Below, in pieces: positions 22,690-34,805 of a DNA stretch of 64,000 bases; position 1 is the first letter of the stretch; each line of letters starts with the position of its first letter. This stretch comes from Chlamydomonas reinhardtii (lineage: Eukaryota; Chlorophyta; Chlorophyceae; Chlamydomonadales; Chlamydomonadaceae). The position numbers were made by a program, and so were the translations under genes. The stretch covers positions 3,206,382 through 3,270,381 of the forward strand of contig NC_057009.1 of the NCBI RefSeq assembly GCF_000002595.2, written 5' to 3'. The notes beneath the pieces were generated by a model. That model searched no databases. It was not told where the DNA came from and was given only the letters and a program-made list of their open reading frames with translations.

Positions 22690-25600
22690 TGGTAGTTGAA
22701 GGTGCCGTAGAAGGCCGCGCCGTACTGAAAGGACTTCTTGCGATTCCACCGGCCCAGGAACAGCATCATCAGCGTATCCGCCAGCTCCACCGATGTGTTG
22801 AAGCCCGGCAGCAGCGTGTGCCAATGCCGGTGAAAGCCCTCAAGCGCGCTGGTGCCCCGCTTCGAGCGCCACTTGGGGGGCTTCTCAGGGTCCGGCTCCA
22901 CGTTGATGTACATCTCCACGCCGACAGGGTCTGCGCATACACCGGCCCATGGGCATGTGGAATGTGCATGAGTAGATGTGGGAAATTGAAACCGAATCAG
23001 CAACAAACTGCTACGCGCACTAGCCGTGCAGTAAGCCCAGCCGTGCAGTAAAAACAACCTACTACTGGTACGCCTGAAACCTACCGCTGAGGCGGCCCTC
23101 CTTGATGTGCAGGCGGACACGCTCAATCGCGTCCAGGGTGTCCGTGTTCAGCAGCCGCGCGCCTGCATGTTGGAGCAGGCGGGCAGATGATGGGCCGCAG
23201 TGAGCTTCTCACGCAATGCGGCGCGGCAATAGCACCACCACACAGCCAGCGCCAGGATCACAGCGCACCTGTGCTCATGTCGATTTGACGCTCGTACTGA
23301 GCCACCACCTTTTCGAAGCGCTCCAGCAGCTCCTTCGGAGGTGGAATGAAGGACCGGCATGTGGTGTCGTTGATGGGCCAGCCCTTGGATGCCGCCAGCT
23401 TCTCATCCTCCTTGTTCCGCACACGGAAAGCGCCAGCAATGTCAGCGATGAACGTCGCTGCAATCACCATCAAAGAGCAAGCACACAGTCACCAAATGGG
23501 CACGACCACCCGATAGAACCACACGTTGACAATTGCTCATACCTCGCAGGCTGTGGTCGGATGGCAGGGTGTCAGTGATCCGGCGCTCCACGTGGAACAG
23601 GTCCTCCTTGATGCCACCGCCCGGAGGCATGCCTGGAAAGCAGCGCTCCAGCAGCTTGCCGGTCGTGTGGCTGTTGTCCACGTAGATCATGCCGAGTTGG
23701 CTCTGCACGGGGTAACACACGCAATTGCAAGTTGTTCAGCACGCATATTCTGAGGCACGGCTTATGTGGCTGCTGCAGCGAAGCCAAGCAGCTTTTACCA
23801 GGTCAAGGAGTCACCCGTTACTGCGTACCTTCTTCAGAGACAGGTTACGCTGTGCCAGCCGGCGCAGCGCATCCTCAAGCTCCAGCAGCCCACCACCACC
23901 GAGGTACAAGCCCACAATCTCGCCTCGTTCGTTCATAACAGTTGTAGACTCCTTGAACGCGCGCTCACCGTCTGTAGTCCGCACCTTTTTGGCGTTTTTG
24001 AAGGCGCCATCAATGCGCAGAACCTCAAAGGGCAGCGACTGCATGTGCTGTTCTGCTGCCGCCACTTCACCCCGCACAGCGACAAGGAAGCACTTGATTG
24101 CGTACTGCACGCTCAGCAGCGCGCCACCGTACAGGCCGTCTTCAAAGCGGGGGAAAGGCAGCACCTGCAGGTAAAGAAATGTCAGACGGCGGGATTGCAG
24201 AAGAGGGGGCGAGCGATGCTGGGGTCCCGTCAACCCTGCTCACCTTGCTTCCAGAACCCGGGGCAGCCGCCTCTGCGTCCTCCTGTATTCACAAGGTGCG
24301 GCGTAGCACTGATCATACTGCAGGCAGGGCTAACAAGACGGGCGGCCTGTTGATACTAACAGGGCGGCCTGGTGATACTAAGAAGACAGCCATGCACATA
24401 CCTCAACGTCGGTTCTGTCCCCATCCTCATCCGGGTCCAGGCCTGCTCTGCCGCCTGCGCTGGCGCCTGCTCTGCCGCCTGCTCTGCCGCCTGCGCTGGC
24501 GCCTGCTCTGCCGCCTGCGCTGCCACCTGCGCTGCCACCTGCGCTGCCGCCTGCGCTGCCGCCTGCGCTGCTGCCTGCGCTGCCGCCTGTGCTGCCACCC
24601 ACGACGTCGCCTGCTGTGCTGCCGCCCGCAGGCTGAAAAAAGTCGCGTATGGTGCGCCCCCTCTTCAGCATCAAGTACTCCAGCTCCGTCATCTTATGCA
24701 CCATATGCGCCTTCTCGTTGACCATGTCGCAGATGCTGCTGAAGCTGGTGCCCTGGGGCGGCATGACCGACAGCGTGCGCACGACCCGCCACGTGAGCCC
24801 ACTCTGCCGAGTTAGCACGCCGGGGAGTTTCAGCTGCACGTACCCCGGCAGCTGCGAGACGATCTCCGGGTCGCACATTTGGAAGTGTTTGGCGTCAGTG
24901 CAGACTGCATGGCAGGGGAAGGGGGCCAGCGGTTTCTCAGCTGTCGATCGTCGCCGCATGTCGGGTGACATGTCGTTGCGCACGCCGAGAACGTCGCGAG
25001 GTGCGTGGCACAGCGTAATGTTGCACTTGCAATTGTATACCACTCACTCTTGCATTTTGCTTGACTGCAAAAAACCCACACGTCCTCCTCCCCGTCGCCG
25101 ATGAGCTTCTTGACGTCCATCGCCCAGCCCCAGTACACGCAGTTGGCCTTCGTGCACGTTGGGCACTTTGGCCGCCATGTTGAGTTGCAAAGGCGCTTAG
25201 GGTCCCAGAGGATGAGCTGCGTGCGCGAGCACACAGTCTGGACAAGCCGCTCGCACTCGCTGCCCTGGAAGCGCGGGTCCGAAGGGCTGGCAAAGCGGAT
25301 TTCGTATGGTAGTGGGAGGTTTACGTTCTTGTCGTCGCAGTAATCCTTGATAGCAAGCGCGATCCTATAGAGAATGTCAGCCTTGTTTAAATGAGTGAAC
25401 TCGAGGCGCTTCAAGACGACCGTGTCAGTGTGCAGCTCAAATTCTACGGATGTTTTCAAGCCGTTGCCGCTAGCGTGGTACTTGATAGTGTGGGGAGTGC
25501 TGTTCGGTACCGTGGTCCAGGTTGTGGCTTGGTCTTTCTTTGCTTTTTTGCGCACAGGCTCAGACATATTGATAAGAAAGCATTTCACTTATCGATGTGT

Positions 25601-25697
25601 ATTTGTAGCAGCGACTATGGGCCCTTCCTGAGCACCCCGAATTAGCGCACCGAATTAGCGCTAATTCGACCCCATGCGCCCCCCCAGACAGCCGGAC
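22690..25697 (-). mobile_element. DDE DNA transposon with zinc-binding N-terminal domain, copy 1 (3'-truncated)
   Basis: The transposase starts at 25567 (or 25588). An N-terminal part has paired cysteines ('CPTCTKANCVYWGW', then 'NITLCHAPRD') and 'LPGVLTRQSGLTWRV', resembling the DUF6729-type domain of eukaryotic transposases. A Gly/Ser/Arg/Ala tetrapeptide array (24440-24595) acts as linker. The catalytic core follows in further exons: 'FEVLRIDGAFKNAKKV' (first D), 'LGMIYVDNSHTTGKLLERCF' (second D), 'KEDLFHVERRITDTL' (third acidic), and 'RGTSALEGFHRHWHTLLPG'. Exons are roughly 25567-25070, 25040-24398, 24281-24243, 24165-23829, 23706-23544, 23464-23269, 23163-23084 and 22930-22690. A frame change near 25030-25080 is either a very short intron or a frameshift. 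After 'GTFNYQ' the frame runs into the host exon and stops, so the element's own end is missing. The other end has the palindrome ATTAGCGCTAAT (25655-25666). Family name uncertain (KDZ-like group possible). Confidence 0.72.
24440..24595 (-). repeat. Coding minisatellite in the transposase linker
   Basis: 12-base units encoding GGSA/GGRA/GASA. The unit 2 copy (33557-33712) has one extra 12-base unit. Confidence 0.85.
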
Positions 25698-25990
25698 CAC
25701 TTCACGCAATCTTGCCGGGGTGCCTCGATTGAAGCCCCGCGCTTCAGCTGTTGCTTACTTTGCATTGCTGTTAACCGTCACATTGTGTCGTGGTAATTCA
25801 GCGTCCACTCTCCAGCACCTGTTACGAATCCTATCGGCGCCTACTTTGCGATTTGGCCCGTGTTCGCAAGGCATATCAGTAAAGCCACATGCATAGCTGC
25901 ACCTAGATCGCACGCTGCTGCGGCGGAGCAGCGAGCAAGAAACCTTACGTTGCTCTTGGACCCGGCGAGCCCACGAGGCGCCGCTGCACG

Positions 25991-27896
25991 ATGCAGCGAG
26001 CGGCGGCGGTGCCTTCTGCGAGGGGCAGCATGCATGGCGGAGGCCGAGGCGGTGGCGGCGCAGGTGAGGCGTTTTGACGCGAAGGGGAAGGGGTGCTGAT
26101 GGCTGGAACTCTCGCCTCCGGGGCGGACAAGCTTGCCTGACCTGCGTGCAAATGGCGTAGGATGGCGCAAGGTGACTTTGGCCTCACATCAATATTTTGG
26201 CCTAGGCGATGGGGCCGACTACCCCGCCCACAGGTTTTCTTCGTGCAGTCGCGTCCACGGCACTCGGCGCGCAAAATCTGGCGTCACTCCTTGGACGCCG
26301 AGCCTCTGTGGTGGCAGTGCATGCAGACGGGGCTGGTGGGACCACGGGCCGGGTGCCATTCAGACGCCGGAAACCGCGGCCGGACCCACTGCAAAGGCTG
26401 ATGCTGCGGAAGCTGCGGGACATCCAGAACGACGTGCGCGGCATCCAGAACGACGTGCGCGGCATCCAGCAGAAGCAGGATGGATTCGCTGAGACACAGA
26501 GCATCATCGTCGAGTCGCTCGTGGGCAGCGAGCTCAGTGAGCGCGACCCGCCGGACGTGGACAGCAGCAAAGCGCGCAGAGCCGTCAAGCTGCAGTCTGC
26601 GGACAGCGTTGTGGCCTGTGTGGTGCCGCAAGAGCTCCCGCCGCGCCTGCTGCACGAGGACGCACCTGCGCAGCTCACGGCGTGGCTCATGGAGGATCGG
26701 GTGAGCGGCGTGATGAGTGGGGGCTACCGTTTGTTACCGTTTGTTCCAGCGTCTTGACCTGCCAACGCATAGGCCAGCTCTGACGTGTCAAAATGGACCC
26801 TGACTTGTCTTCTGCCGCCGCCGCTTGTGTAGGGCCGAGGCATCCGCGCTATCCTGCGGTCGTGTCTGCGTGCGGTGCCTTCCCTGCTCGGGGCGGTGGC
26901 GGGGAGTGCAGAGGACAAGGCGGCGGCTGCGACTGAAGCTGAGGTGAGAGCTTGCCGCTATTACGTATGGCGGCTGGCGGCGTCAACTGCTCCAACAGCA
27001 ACGGCAGACAGGACGTGCTACCGTACGTGCGATTTTACACTGTTCGCAGGTGGCGCTGACAGAGCTCGAGAAGGCTGGGGCTGGCCAAAAGGAGCTGCGA
27101 GCCGCCTGTGACGCGCTCAAGTGCTGCGCGGCGCGGCTGCCGGTCTCCTTGAAGCTGCTCGAGGACTGCGTCAAGGACCCGAAGAAAGCCGAGGAGCTGC
27201 TGCGCGGTGAGCTGTGCATCGCGGCGCTGACGTCGCTGCACCCGGTCAGCGGCACGGCCTCATCGACGGCCAAAGAGCTGGAGATCGACCGCCTGCTGCC
27301 GCTACGGTTGCTTCCGGCGGCTGACGGCGCCAACGGCACCAGCAACAACGGTGGCATCGCCATCCTGGAGGTGCAGGAGATCAAGTCGTCCACCGCTGGT
27401 GAGTGAAGTGCCGACAGACATGGCACCAGACGGGGTGGTCGGGACACGGCATTCAAACTGGTTGGCATGGGCGGCGAGGATTTCCAAGGCGTCATGTTAC
27501 CTGCTGCGTTGAGGTGTCTGGGAGCCTCTGTGCCGCGGTCCATGTATTGACCGGGATCAGGCCGCACTCCACGACCTCTGCTCATGCGCAGGTCTACCCA
27601 CGGGGGGTGACCAGGCGGCCCGCCTGGGCTCCGTTCTGGGGTGCTCCTACGGTGTGCTGCAAGAGCGGCTCCAGCACGCGGCGGCAGGCGCTGTGCCGCC
27701 GCTGCCGGTGAAGCTGCGCCTGCAGGGGACCATTGCGCTCGGCAAAGACGGCGACCCCAACGCGGATGCGGCGCAGCTCCCGCCCCAGCAGACGCTTAAA
27801 ACCGCTGACGACAAGGTGCACGACATGCAGATGCAGTACCTGGTCCTGGCGAAGGGCGCTCTGGTGCCCTGGGTGCCGAGCCGCCCGAAGCAGTGA
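25991..27896 (+). CDS. Coiled-coil, PD-(D/E)XK-like protein, copy 2 (two heptads)
   Basis: Exons 25991-26063, 26234-26700, 26833-26943, 27050-27398, 27592-27896 join in phase to 434 residues. All introns are GT-AG; the donor after exon 2 is intact (GTGAGC). The coiled coil has two consecutive 'IQNDVRG' units. The rest equals copy 1 apart from a few substitutions (Arg/Met, Ala/Glu, Thr/Ala, Asn/Ser). The C-terminal signature (E...EID...ExK) is described under copy 1. TGTAA at 28514-28518 is the likely poly(A) signal. Nuclease activity is inferred from the motif pattern only. Confidence 0.6.
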
Positions 27897-30224
27897 GCGG
27901 TCGGGACACGCGGTTGACAGCGAGCCGAGCTGCTACCGCGGTCTTCGTACCGCTGCAGCTTTGCGCGCGACGGGTAGCTGCTGGGGTGCCCGGGCCGCGA
28001 GGCTGCGGTCGAGCGGCGGGGGCGACCTGCTGCAGGCGTCCGCGGTGGCTGCAACGCGTGGACCTGTCTGTTGGGGAAGTGCCGAGGGCATGAGGCATGG
28101 CGAGCTTGGACAGTGCGGCACCGTGGCAGGTATTAAGCTGACACCCATTGTGTCATCCGGCGCGGTTTTGGAGTGCGGGCATGCCATGTGCGTACCATTT
28201 TAGGCACGTCACGCGACGAGGGCGCTTGAAGAGTGGGGTCGGAGAGTGCGTAGAGCTTTTGAGTGGGAAAGAATGGGAGATTCGTTCATGGGAAAATGTG
28301 GGAGATGCATTTCATAAATGTGGTGAACAGTTGAGCGTTTGGGCCGCATTTTGACGAGTTGGCCGGTCTCTGACGCGTGGTAGGATGGTGGGCGTCACCA
28401 AAGTGAGAGGCTGGCGGCCTGTGGCGGTCTCACCGCTGAGAGACATTGACCATCGGTGTCTCGGGACTTGTCCATAACGATAACGTTTGTATTGCATGTA
28501 CCATTTCGTGGGGTGTAAGGGTTCACCTCTCCGGCTGGCACCTCGCAGCCATGTACTCTGGCCTTGTCATTTTGTATGGAGTGAACCCAGTCACTGTTGC
28601 GCTGCGCATGCGATACATTGCAATCATGTGATGCGTCGGCAAGTGGAAAGTTTGGCAGGGGATGGAGCGCTGTGTGGACGGAGCATCCATGGGGAAGTGT
28701 TGGTGTACCTAAATATGCAAGTAGCGCAAGGCAATTCTGTAGCGCCGGCCGCATTGGCATGCGCAGCTCTCGAGTGTGGCGTGTGGCACATTTAATAAGC
28801 CCGCATTTCACCACATGCGTTGGTGTTCATATCTAGGACGTGCATGTCGCAATAGGTCGGCAGGGTACCGGCGTGTCTGGGACTTCAGAGCCTCTGCGGC
28901 GATGCATCAGTGCTTACCTGCTCCGTTTGAGGGGAAGGGCACAAGACTGGGGGAGGGAGGAGCCCGGAGGAGCACAGGGTCGCGAAGGCGCAGGCTCCCA
29001 TGTATGTATACGCTGGTCACTCTGTTGTCGAGGGCGCTGTAAGTGTGGGATGCTACGATACGATTTGGCCACATCCGCAGTTGCCAGAGCCACGTGAAAT
29101 GCCTCCCCGGCATCGCCAGCACAAACAAGCTCCCAACGCCAGCCGCCTCGTGCGCACCGCAATGACACGTCACCCACACTGGCCTGAAGCACTCGTGTCG
29201 ACAGCATAATAGGCTGTTCTCGGAGCTTTCTGGAGCGTAAGGGCCGCGCGTCAGCTCCAATCCAGCCACCAGCACAGCGCGGCCACTTGTGTACTGTGCA
29301 GAAATGTCAGCCGCGCACGAACCAATGCTCGCGCCACATGCCCTCAATTGAGTTGCTGGCACAGGTTTGGGCGTCACACGCACTACGGGACGATGACGAC
29401 ACCTTGCCCCTTTGCAGTGTACCATCTCAATCATTGGGGTTTGGGGGGTTTCCCTGCCGGCTGGGACTACTGCCGCTGCTGGTTGAGCTGCGGCTGGCGC
29501 ACCGGCCGGCGGGGCGGCCGCCGGCGGCGGCGGCCTGGCTGCTACTGCCGTGACGGGCGCTGCCGACCTCGCTGGAGCAACTTGAACTTGAGGGCCCGGA
29601 GCTGTGGACATGAGGCTACAGCCGCAGGCTGCGAGCCGCAGTGGTCACGAGAAGGCGGCAGAGATGCTGCTACTGCCGCGGCTGCGGCGTCGGCTCCAGA
29701 GCGGCGTGCCGTACTGTCAGGCGCAGGTGATGCAGGTACGGGTGCCGTGCGCGAGGGGGGTTGCGACTTCAGTGCAGTATGCGGCAGGTTTCCATTACTC
29801 ATCAGCGATGGACGCTTGGATACAGGGTATAAGGCTTGGTGTGTAGACCTTACTGGCATGAGCATGGCGTACTGACACAATCTGGGCACTATGGCTTCGA
29901 CGTGTCCATCAGCGTACAACAGTACCAGGTGCGCCAGCCCGGCGCTGACACATACACAGTCTCGCTTCCTCTCATGCCCCTGGACCAAAGTGACATCAGC
30001 CCTCATTGCACCCTGCAACTGCGCAAGCCGACACCTTGGTCAAGCACACACTCGAACGCCCCTCCCTCAACATCCCCCACAATGCGCGATGCTATCCTCA
30101 ATTCCTCATGCACACGAGCACTCCTCTCAATGCGTGCACCCACTGCAAGTTCAAATCCCATCAGCCGTACACCTGAAAGAGCGCGCGTCACGGGCTACTC
30201 GACAATCCAGGCCAATCCATTACT
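27897..30224. other. Unit 2 spacer without a supported gene
   Basis: Minus-strand open frames (for example 28907-29611, 234 codons) exist, but of four differences noticed between units 2 and 3 in that frame three change the residue, so there is no sign of protein constraint. No family was recognised. The first 620 bases are probably the 3' UTR of copy 2. Confidence 0.5.
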
Positions 30225-32028
30225 TCAGAAGCGGTCCTTGGCCGCGCGGATGGCGCCAAACACCTGCCAGTCGGGCGCGGCGGCGTCAAAGCCCAGCTGC
30301 TGGCGAATGGCTGGGTCGTGGGGGCGCAGGAAGGGGTTGGTCGCCTTCTCATCACCCAGGCGGCTATGCACGGTGGGCTCGCCCTGGAGGGGGGGAGGAG
30401 GACGGGAAGCGGGGAGGGCGGGGAGGGTGGGGAGTGGGGAGGTTGGCACACGGGCACGGCTGGGAGCGTAGTTCAAGTACAGGCGGAGGCAAAGAAGGGG
30501 GCAGGGGCAGAATACACGGCAGAGCCCGTGGTAAAGACAGACACGAGGGGCGAAGGGCTCGCATTAGAGCCGGCACGGCTGCCGCAATCAGCGGCAAGCG
30601 CGCTGTGCCCTCGCCCCTCCTGTGGCAACCCGCTGCCCCCACGCACCCGCGCCCGCGCCGCGTCAATAGCCGCCTTGCCCTCCGCCAGCGCGCTGTTGGC
30701 CGGGTCCACCGTCACCGCGAACCTGAGGATGTGCATGAGGCGCGGGAGCGGGGAGGCAGGAGTGGGGTGGATGGGGGTGCAAACGTAAGTTACTCTGGTA
30801 TTCAGTGACCCTTGCCACTCCTACCACTCACATGCACCCATGCCCCCCTGGTGTTGTTTCTTGGGATTGGGCATATACCCCCCTCCCCCAGGTTCCGGCC
30901 ACTCCTCCTCCTCGCTCGGGCTGGCTGGTTCGGGTTCGAGTCTCTGTTTTTTTGCTTGGGTTTGGAGCAAACTACCCCCTCCCCCAAGACCACCAAGACC
31001 TTGCACCCAGGCCCTCCTAAATAGTGCCGTGCCCCCGGGGAGGCGTGCTGTCGGTTGTCCCCTTGCCGCACTTGTTACGCCTGTCCCTCGTCGCAAGCAT
31101 CATTCCTAGGGTACCGACCTACTGCGGGGATTGCTCTGGGCGTGGCGTATCCGCAACCTTCTGTGGGCGTCGCAACAACGCATACCTGGGCTGCCGGCAT
31201 GCGTGGGAGCCGTTCGCGGCCCGCGGCCGGCGCACCCGTCCGCACCCCTCTCCGCACCTGTCACCACCCCGGCTGGGAAGTAACCGCCCATGCGATGCCC
31301 ATGCGATGCCGATGCCCCGCCTACTTCGGGCAAACCTCGCCCTTGCCCCCTCTCTTTGTTTCCCAGGCTCGCGCGCGCTAGACACTAGTTTGGCTTCGAC
31401 CACTTGCACATCCTTCCTGCAGTTGCTCACAAGTGTTGGCCCTCCCTCCCACATGTCGCCTTCATGCCGGCGCTTCCAACCTGGCACCGGTACCGCTCTG
31501 GTTCGTCACAGGTGGGTATCGTTGCGGTTCGCGTGCATTAGCTAGCGGGCTGGGTTCACCGCGCCGCGAGCCTGGGTGTTACTTGATGGTAAGCGAGTTG
31601 GCGATTTCCGGCCTACCGTCTACGGCCTACACCATTCAGATGCACGAGACTGAAGGGCGACCAAGATAAATGTTAACGCCACTCCTCCTCCTCGCTCGGG
31701 TTGGCTGGTTTTGGTTTGGGTCTCTGGTTTTTTGCTTGGGTTTGGAATGATCTACCCCCATCCCCCCCTACACCTCCTGGTCATAACGCATCGGTATGGT
31801 ACCTACGTTCGCAACGCCTGTACTACGTCTCCTTCGTCCTAATTAATCATGCATGGAACCCCCCCCCCACACACACATATACACCCACCTGGCGTTGGAC
31901 TGGGTGTACTCGTACGCGCAGTAGACCAGCGTGTCGTCCGGCAGCGGCGTCAGCTGGCTGAGCGAGGCCCACATCTGCTGCGGGCTGCCCTCGAACAGCC
32001 GCCCGCAGCCCAGCGCGAACAGCGTGTC
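30225..32028 (-). pseudogene. Glyoxalase II 3' half, unit 2
   Basis: Three exons: 32028-31889 ('[20 protein letters not shown]', '[19 protein letters not shown]'), 30722-30647 ('FAVTVDPANSAL') and 30383-30225 ('LGDEKATNPFLRPHDPAIRQ', stop). This is the C-terminal half of hydroxyacylglutathione hydrolase, which splits S-lactoylglutathione in methylglyoxal detoxification. The whole N-terminal metal site (THxHxDH) is absent. The ligand His of the usual CGHEYT is Tyr here (CAYEYT), so even the retained half lacks a metal ligand. At 32028 the homology stops abruptly and IQ-gene sequence follows. Confidence 0.8.
30894..31765. repeat. Repeated segment within the glyoxalase II intron
   Basis: CCACTCCTCCTCCTCGCTCG followed by GGTTTGG-rich sequence and a CTACCCC tract occurs at about 30898-30990 and again at 31680-31765. 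Both copies lie in the 30723-31888 intron; unit 3 has the same pair. Confidence 0.75.
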
Positions 32029-32058
32029 AGCGAGGCTCGCGCGCGCTCGCACACGCAC

Positions 32059-32525
32059 CTCAGCTTGCGCTGCATCGCGTCCGCCCACGCGCGCGCCTCC
32101 GCCAGCCGCCGCAGGTGCCACCGCCGCCGCAGCGCGCGCTGGATGGTCCTCGCCGCCTGCTGCCGCCGGATGGCGTCCAGCAGCGCGATGTCCGCGCGCG
32201 TGAGCCCCAGCTGCCCCAGCCGCAGCAGCCGTCCCACCCAGCCGCCGGCACCCGCCTCCCAGGCGAGGAGCCGCCCCTGCCCCCGCCGCCGCCGCCACTC
32301 ACAGCACTGGCGCTGGTCCCCGGCCGGCTAACCGCACCTGCCCCCGCCGCCGCTGCCACCCGGCCCAGGCCCCAACCCGAGGCCGGAGCCCACCAGGCCG
32401 CTCAGCGCCACGCCCGCCGCCACGTCAGCCAGCGTCAGGCCCGCCACCTCCGCCGCCTCCGTCAGACAGTCCAGGAAGAAGCGCTGGCCCTCGCCCACAC
32501 TGGCCGCCAGCGCCTCCAGCGCGCC
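32059..32525 (-). pseudogene. IQ-motif gene 3' exons, unit 2
   Basis: Copies of exon 5 (32312-32059) and part of exon 4 (32525-32394) of the IQ-motif gene, nearly identical to 41192-41658. It is truncated on one side by the transposon (32525/32526) and runs into glyoxalase II sequence on the other, so it has neither start nor its own end. Confidence 0.8.
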
Positions 32526-34805
32526 TGGTAGTTGAAGGTGCCGTAGAAGGCCGCGCCGTACTGAAAGGACTTCTTGCGATTCCACCGGCCCAGGAACAGC
32601 ATCATCAGCGTATCCGCCAGCTCCACCGATGTGTTGAAGCCCGGCAGCAGCGTGTGCCAATGCCGGTGAAAGCCCTCAAGCGCGCTGGTGCCCCGCTTCG
32701 AGCGCCACTTGGGGGGCTTCTCAGGGTCCGGCTCCACGTTGATGTACATCTCCACGCCGACAGGGTCTGCGCATACACCGGCCCATGGGCATGTGGAATG
32801 TGCATGAGTAGATGTGGGAAATTGAAACCGAATCAGCAACAAACTGCTACGCGCACTAGCCGTGCAGTAAGCCCAGCCGTGCAGTAAAAACAACCTACTA
32901 CTGGTACGCCTGAAACCTACCGCTGAGGCGGCCCTCCTTGATGTGCAGGCGGACACGCTCAATCGCGTCCAGGGTGTCCGTGTTCAGCAGCCGCGCGCCT
33001 GCATGTTGGAGCAGGCGGGCAGATGATGGGCCGCAGTGAGCTTCTCACGCAATGCGGCGCGGCAATAGCACCACCACACAGCCAGCGCCAGGATCACAGC
33101 GCACCTGTGTTCATGTCGATTTGACGCTCGTACTGAGCCACCGACTGCATGTGCTGTTCTGCTGCCGCCACTTCACCCCGCACAGCGACAAGGAAGCACT
33201 TGATTGCGTACTGCACGCTCAGCAGCGCGCCACCGTACAGGCCGTCTTCAAAGCGGGGGAAAGGCAGCACCTGCAGGTAAAGAAATGTCAGACGGCGGGC
33301 TTGCAGAAGAGGGGGCGAGCGATGCTGGGGTCCCGTCAACCCTGCTCACCTTGCTTCCAGAACCCGGGGCAGCCGCCTCTGCGTCCTCCTGTATTCACAA
33401 GGTGCGGCGTAGCACTGATCATACTGCAGGCAGGGCTAACAAGACGGGCGGCCTGTTGATACTAACAGGGCGGCCTGGTGATACTAAGAAGACAGCCATG
33501 CACATACCTCAACGTCGGTTCTGTCCCCATCCTCATCCGGGTCCAGGCCTGCTCTGCCGCCTGCGCTGGCGCCTGCTCTGCCGCCTGCTCTGCCGCCTGC
33601 GCTGGCGCCTGCTCTGCCGCCTGCGCTGCCACCTGCGCTGCCACCTGCGCTGCCGCCTGCGCTGCCGCCTGCGCTGCCGCCTGCGCTGCTGCCTGCGCTG
33701 CCGCCTGTGCTGCCACCCACGACGTCGCCTGCTGTGCTGCCGCCCGCAGGCTGAAAAAAGTCGCGTATGGTGCGCCCCCTCTTCAGCATCAAGTACTCCA
33801 GCTCCGTCATCTTATGCACCATATGCGCCTTCTCGTTGACCATGTCGCAGATGCTGCTGAAGCTGGTGCCCTGGGGCGGCATGACCGACAGCGTGCGCAT
33901 GACCCGCCACGTGAGCCCACTCTGCCGAGTTAGCACGCCGGGGAGTTTCAGCTGCACGTACCCCGGCAGCTGCGAGACGATCTCCGGGTCGCACATTTGG
34001 AAGTGTTTGGCGTCAGTGCAGACTGCATGGCAGGGGAAGGGGGCCAGCGGTTTCTCAGCTGTCGATCGTCGCCGCATGTCGGGTGACATGTCGTTGCGCA
34101 CGCCGAGAACGTCGCGAGGTGCGTGGCACAGCGTAATGTTGCACTTGCAATTGTATACCACTCACTCTTGCATTTTGCTTGACTGCAAAAAAACCACACG
34201 TCCTCCTCCCCGTCGCCGATGAGCTTCTTGACGTCCATCGCCCAGCCCCAGTACACGCAGTTGGCCTTCGTGCACGTTGGGCACTTTGGCCGCCATGTTG
34301 AGTTGCAAAGGCGCTTAGGGTCCCAGAGGATGAGCTGCGTGCGCGAGCACACAGTCTGGACAAGCCGCTCGCACTCGCTGCCCTGGAAGCGCGGGTCCGA
34401 AGGGCTGGCAAAGCGGATTTCGTATGGTAGTGGGAGGTTTACGTTCTTGTCGTCGCAGTAATCCTTGATAGCAAGCGCGATCCTATAGAGAATGTCAGCC
34501 TTGTTTAAATGAGTGAACTCGAGGCGCTTCAAGACGACCGTGTCAGTGTGCAGCTCAAATTCTACGGATGTTTTCAAGCCGTTGCCGCTAGCGTGGTACT
34601 TGATAGTGTGGGGAGTGCTGTTCGGTACCGTGGTCCAGGTTGTGGCTTGGTCTTTCTTTGCTTTTTTGCGCACAGGCTCAGACATATTGATAAGAAAGCA
34701 TTTCACTTATCGATGTGTATTTGTAGCAGCGACTATGGGCCCTTCCTGAGCACCCCGAATTAGCGCACCGAATTAGCGCTAATTCGACCTCATGCGCCCC
34801 CCCAG
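32526..34805 (-). mobile_element. DDE DNA transposon, copy 2 (3'-truncated, internally deleted)
   Basis: Same element and same truncation point as in unit 1. The segment corresponding to 23307-24036 of copy 1 is missing at 33142/33143, which removes the first catalytic Asp region, the whole VDN and DLFH exon and part of the next exon. The N-terminal zinc domain (start 34685) and the last exons remain. It therefore cannot encode an active transposase. Confidence 0.8.

Larger units (their letters stand above)
19172..25701. repeat. Tandem array unit 1 (contains an assembly gap)
   Basis: Near-identical to unit 2: 19172-22518 matches 25702-29069 and 22619-25701 matches 32455-34816, with a handful of substitutions, one 21-base repeat difference, one 12-base difference and a 730-base segment present only here (23307-24036). 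The 100-N run replaces sequence that is 3385 bases long in unit 2. Confidence 0.9.

Noticed and set aside
22690-22930. Idea that the IQ-gene and transposase sequence form one real fusion gene
   Set aside because: The transposase frame enters the IQ exon out of register and stops within it; unit 3 shows the intact exon without the transposon.
24440-24721. Plus-strand Cys/Ala and Arg/Leu-rich open frames opposite the transposase linker
   Set aside because: They are antisense shadows of the GGSA/GGRA coding minisatellite.
25639-25669. The AATTAGCG repeats at the transposon's 5' end as a replication origin or CRISPR-like array
   Set aside because: Only two and a half short repeats forming one palindrome; a transposon terminus explains it better.
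28907-29611. A 234-codon minus-strand open frame in the unit spacer (also 38037-38741)
   Set aside because: No protein family resembles it, and three of four differences noticed between the unit copies change the residue. It is most likely chance openness in GC-rich DNA.
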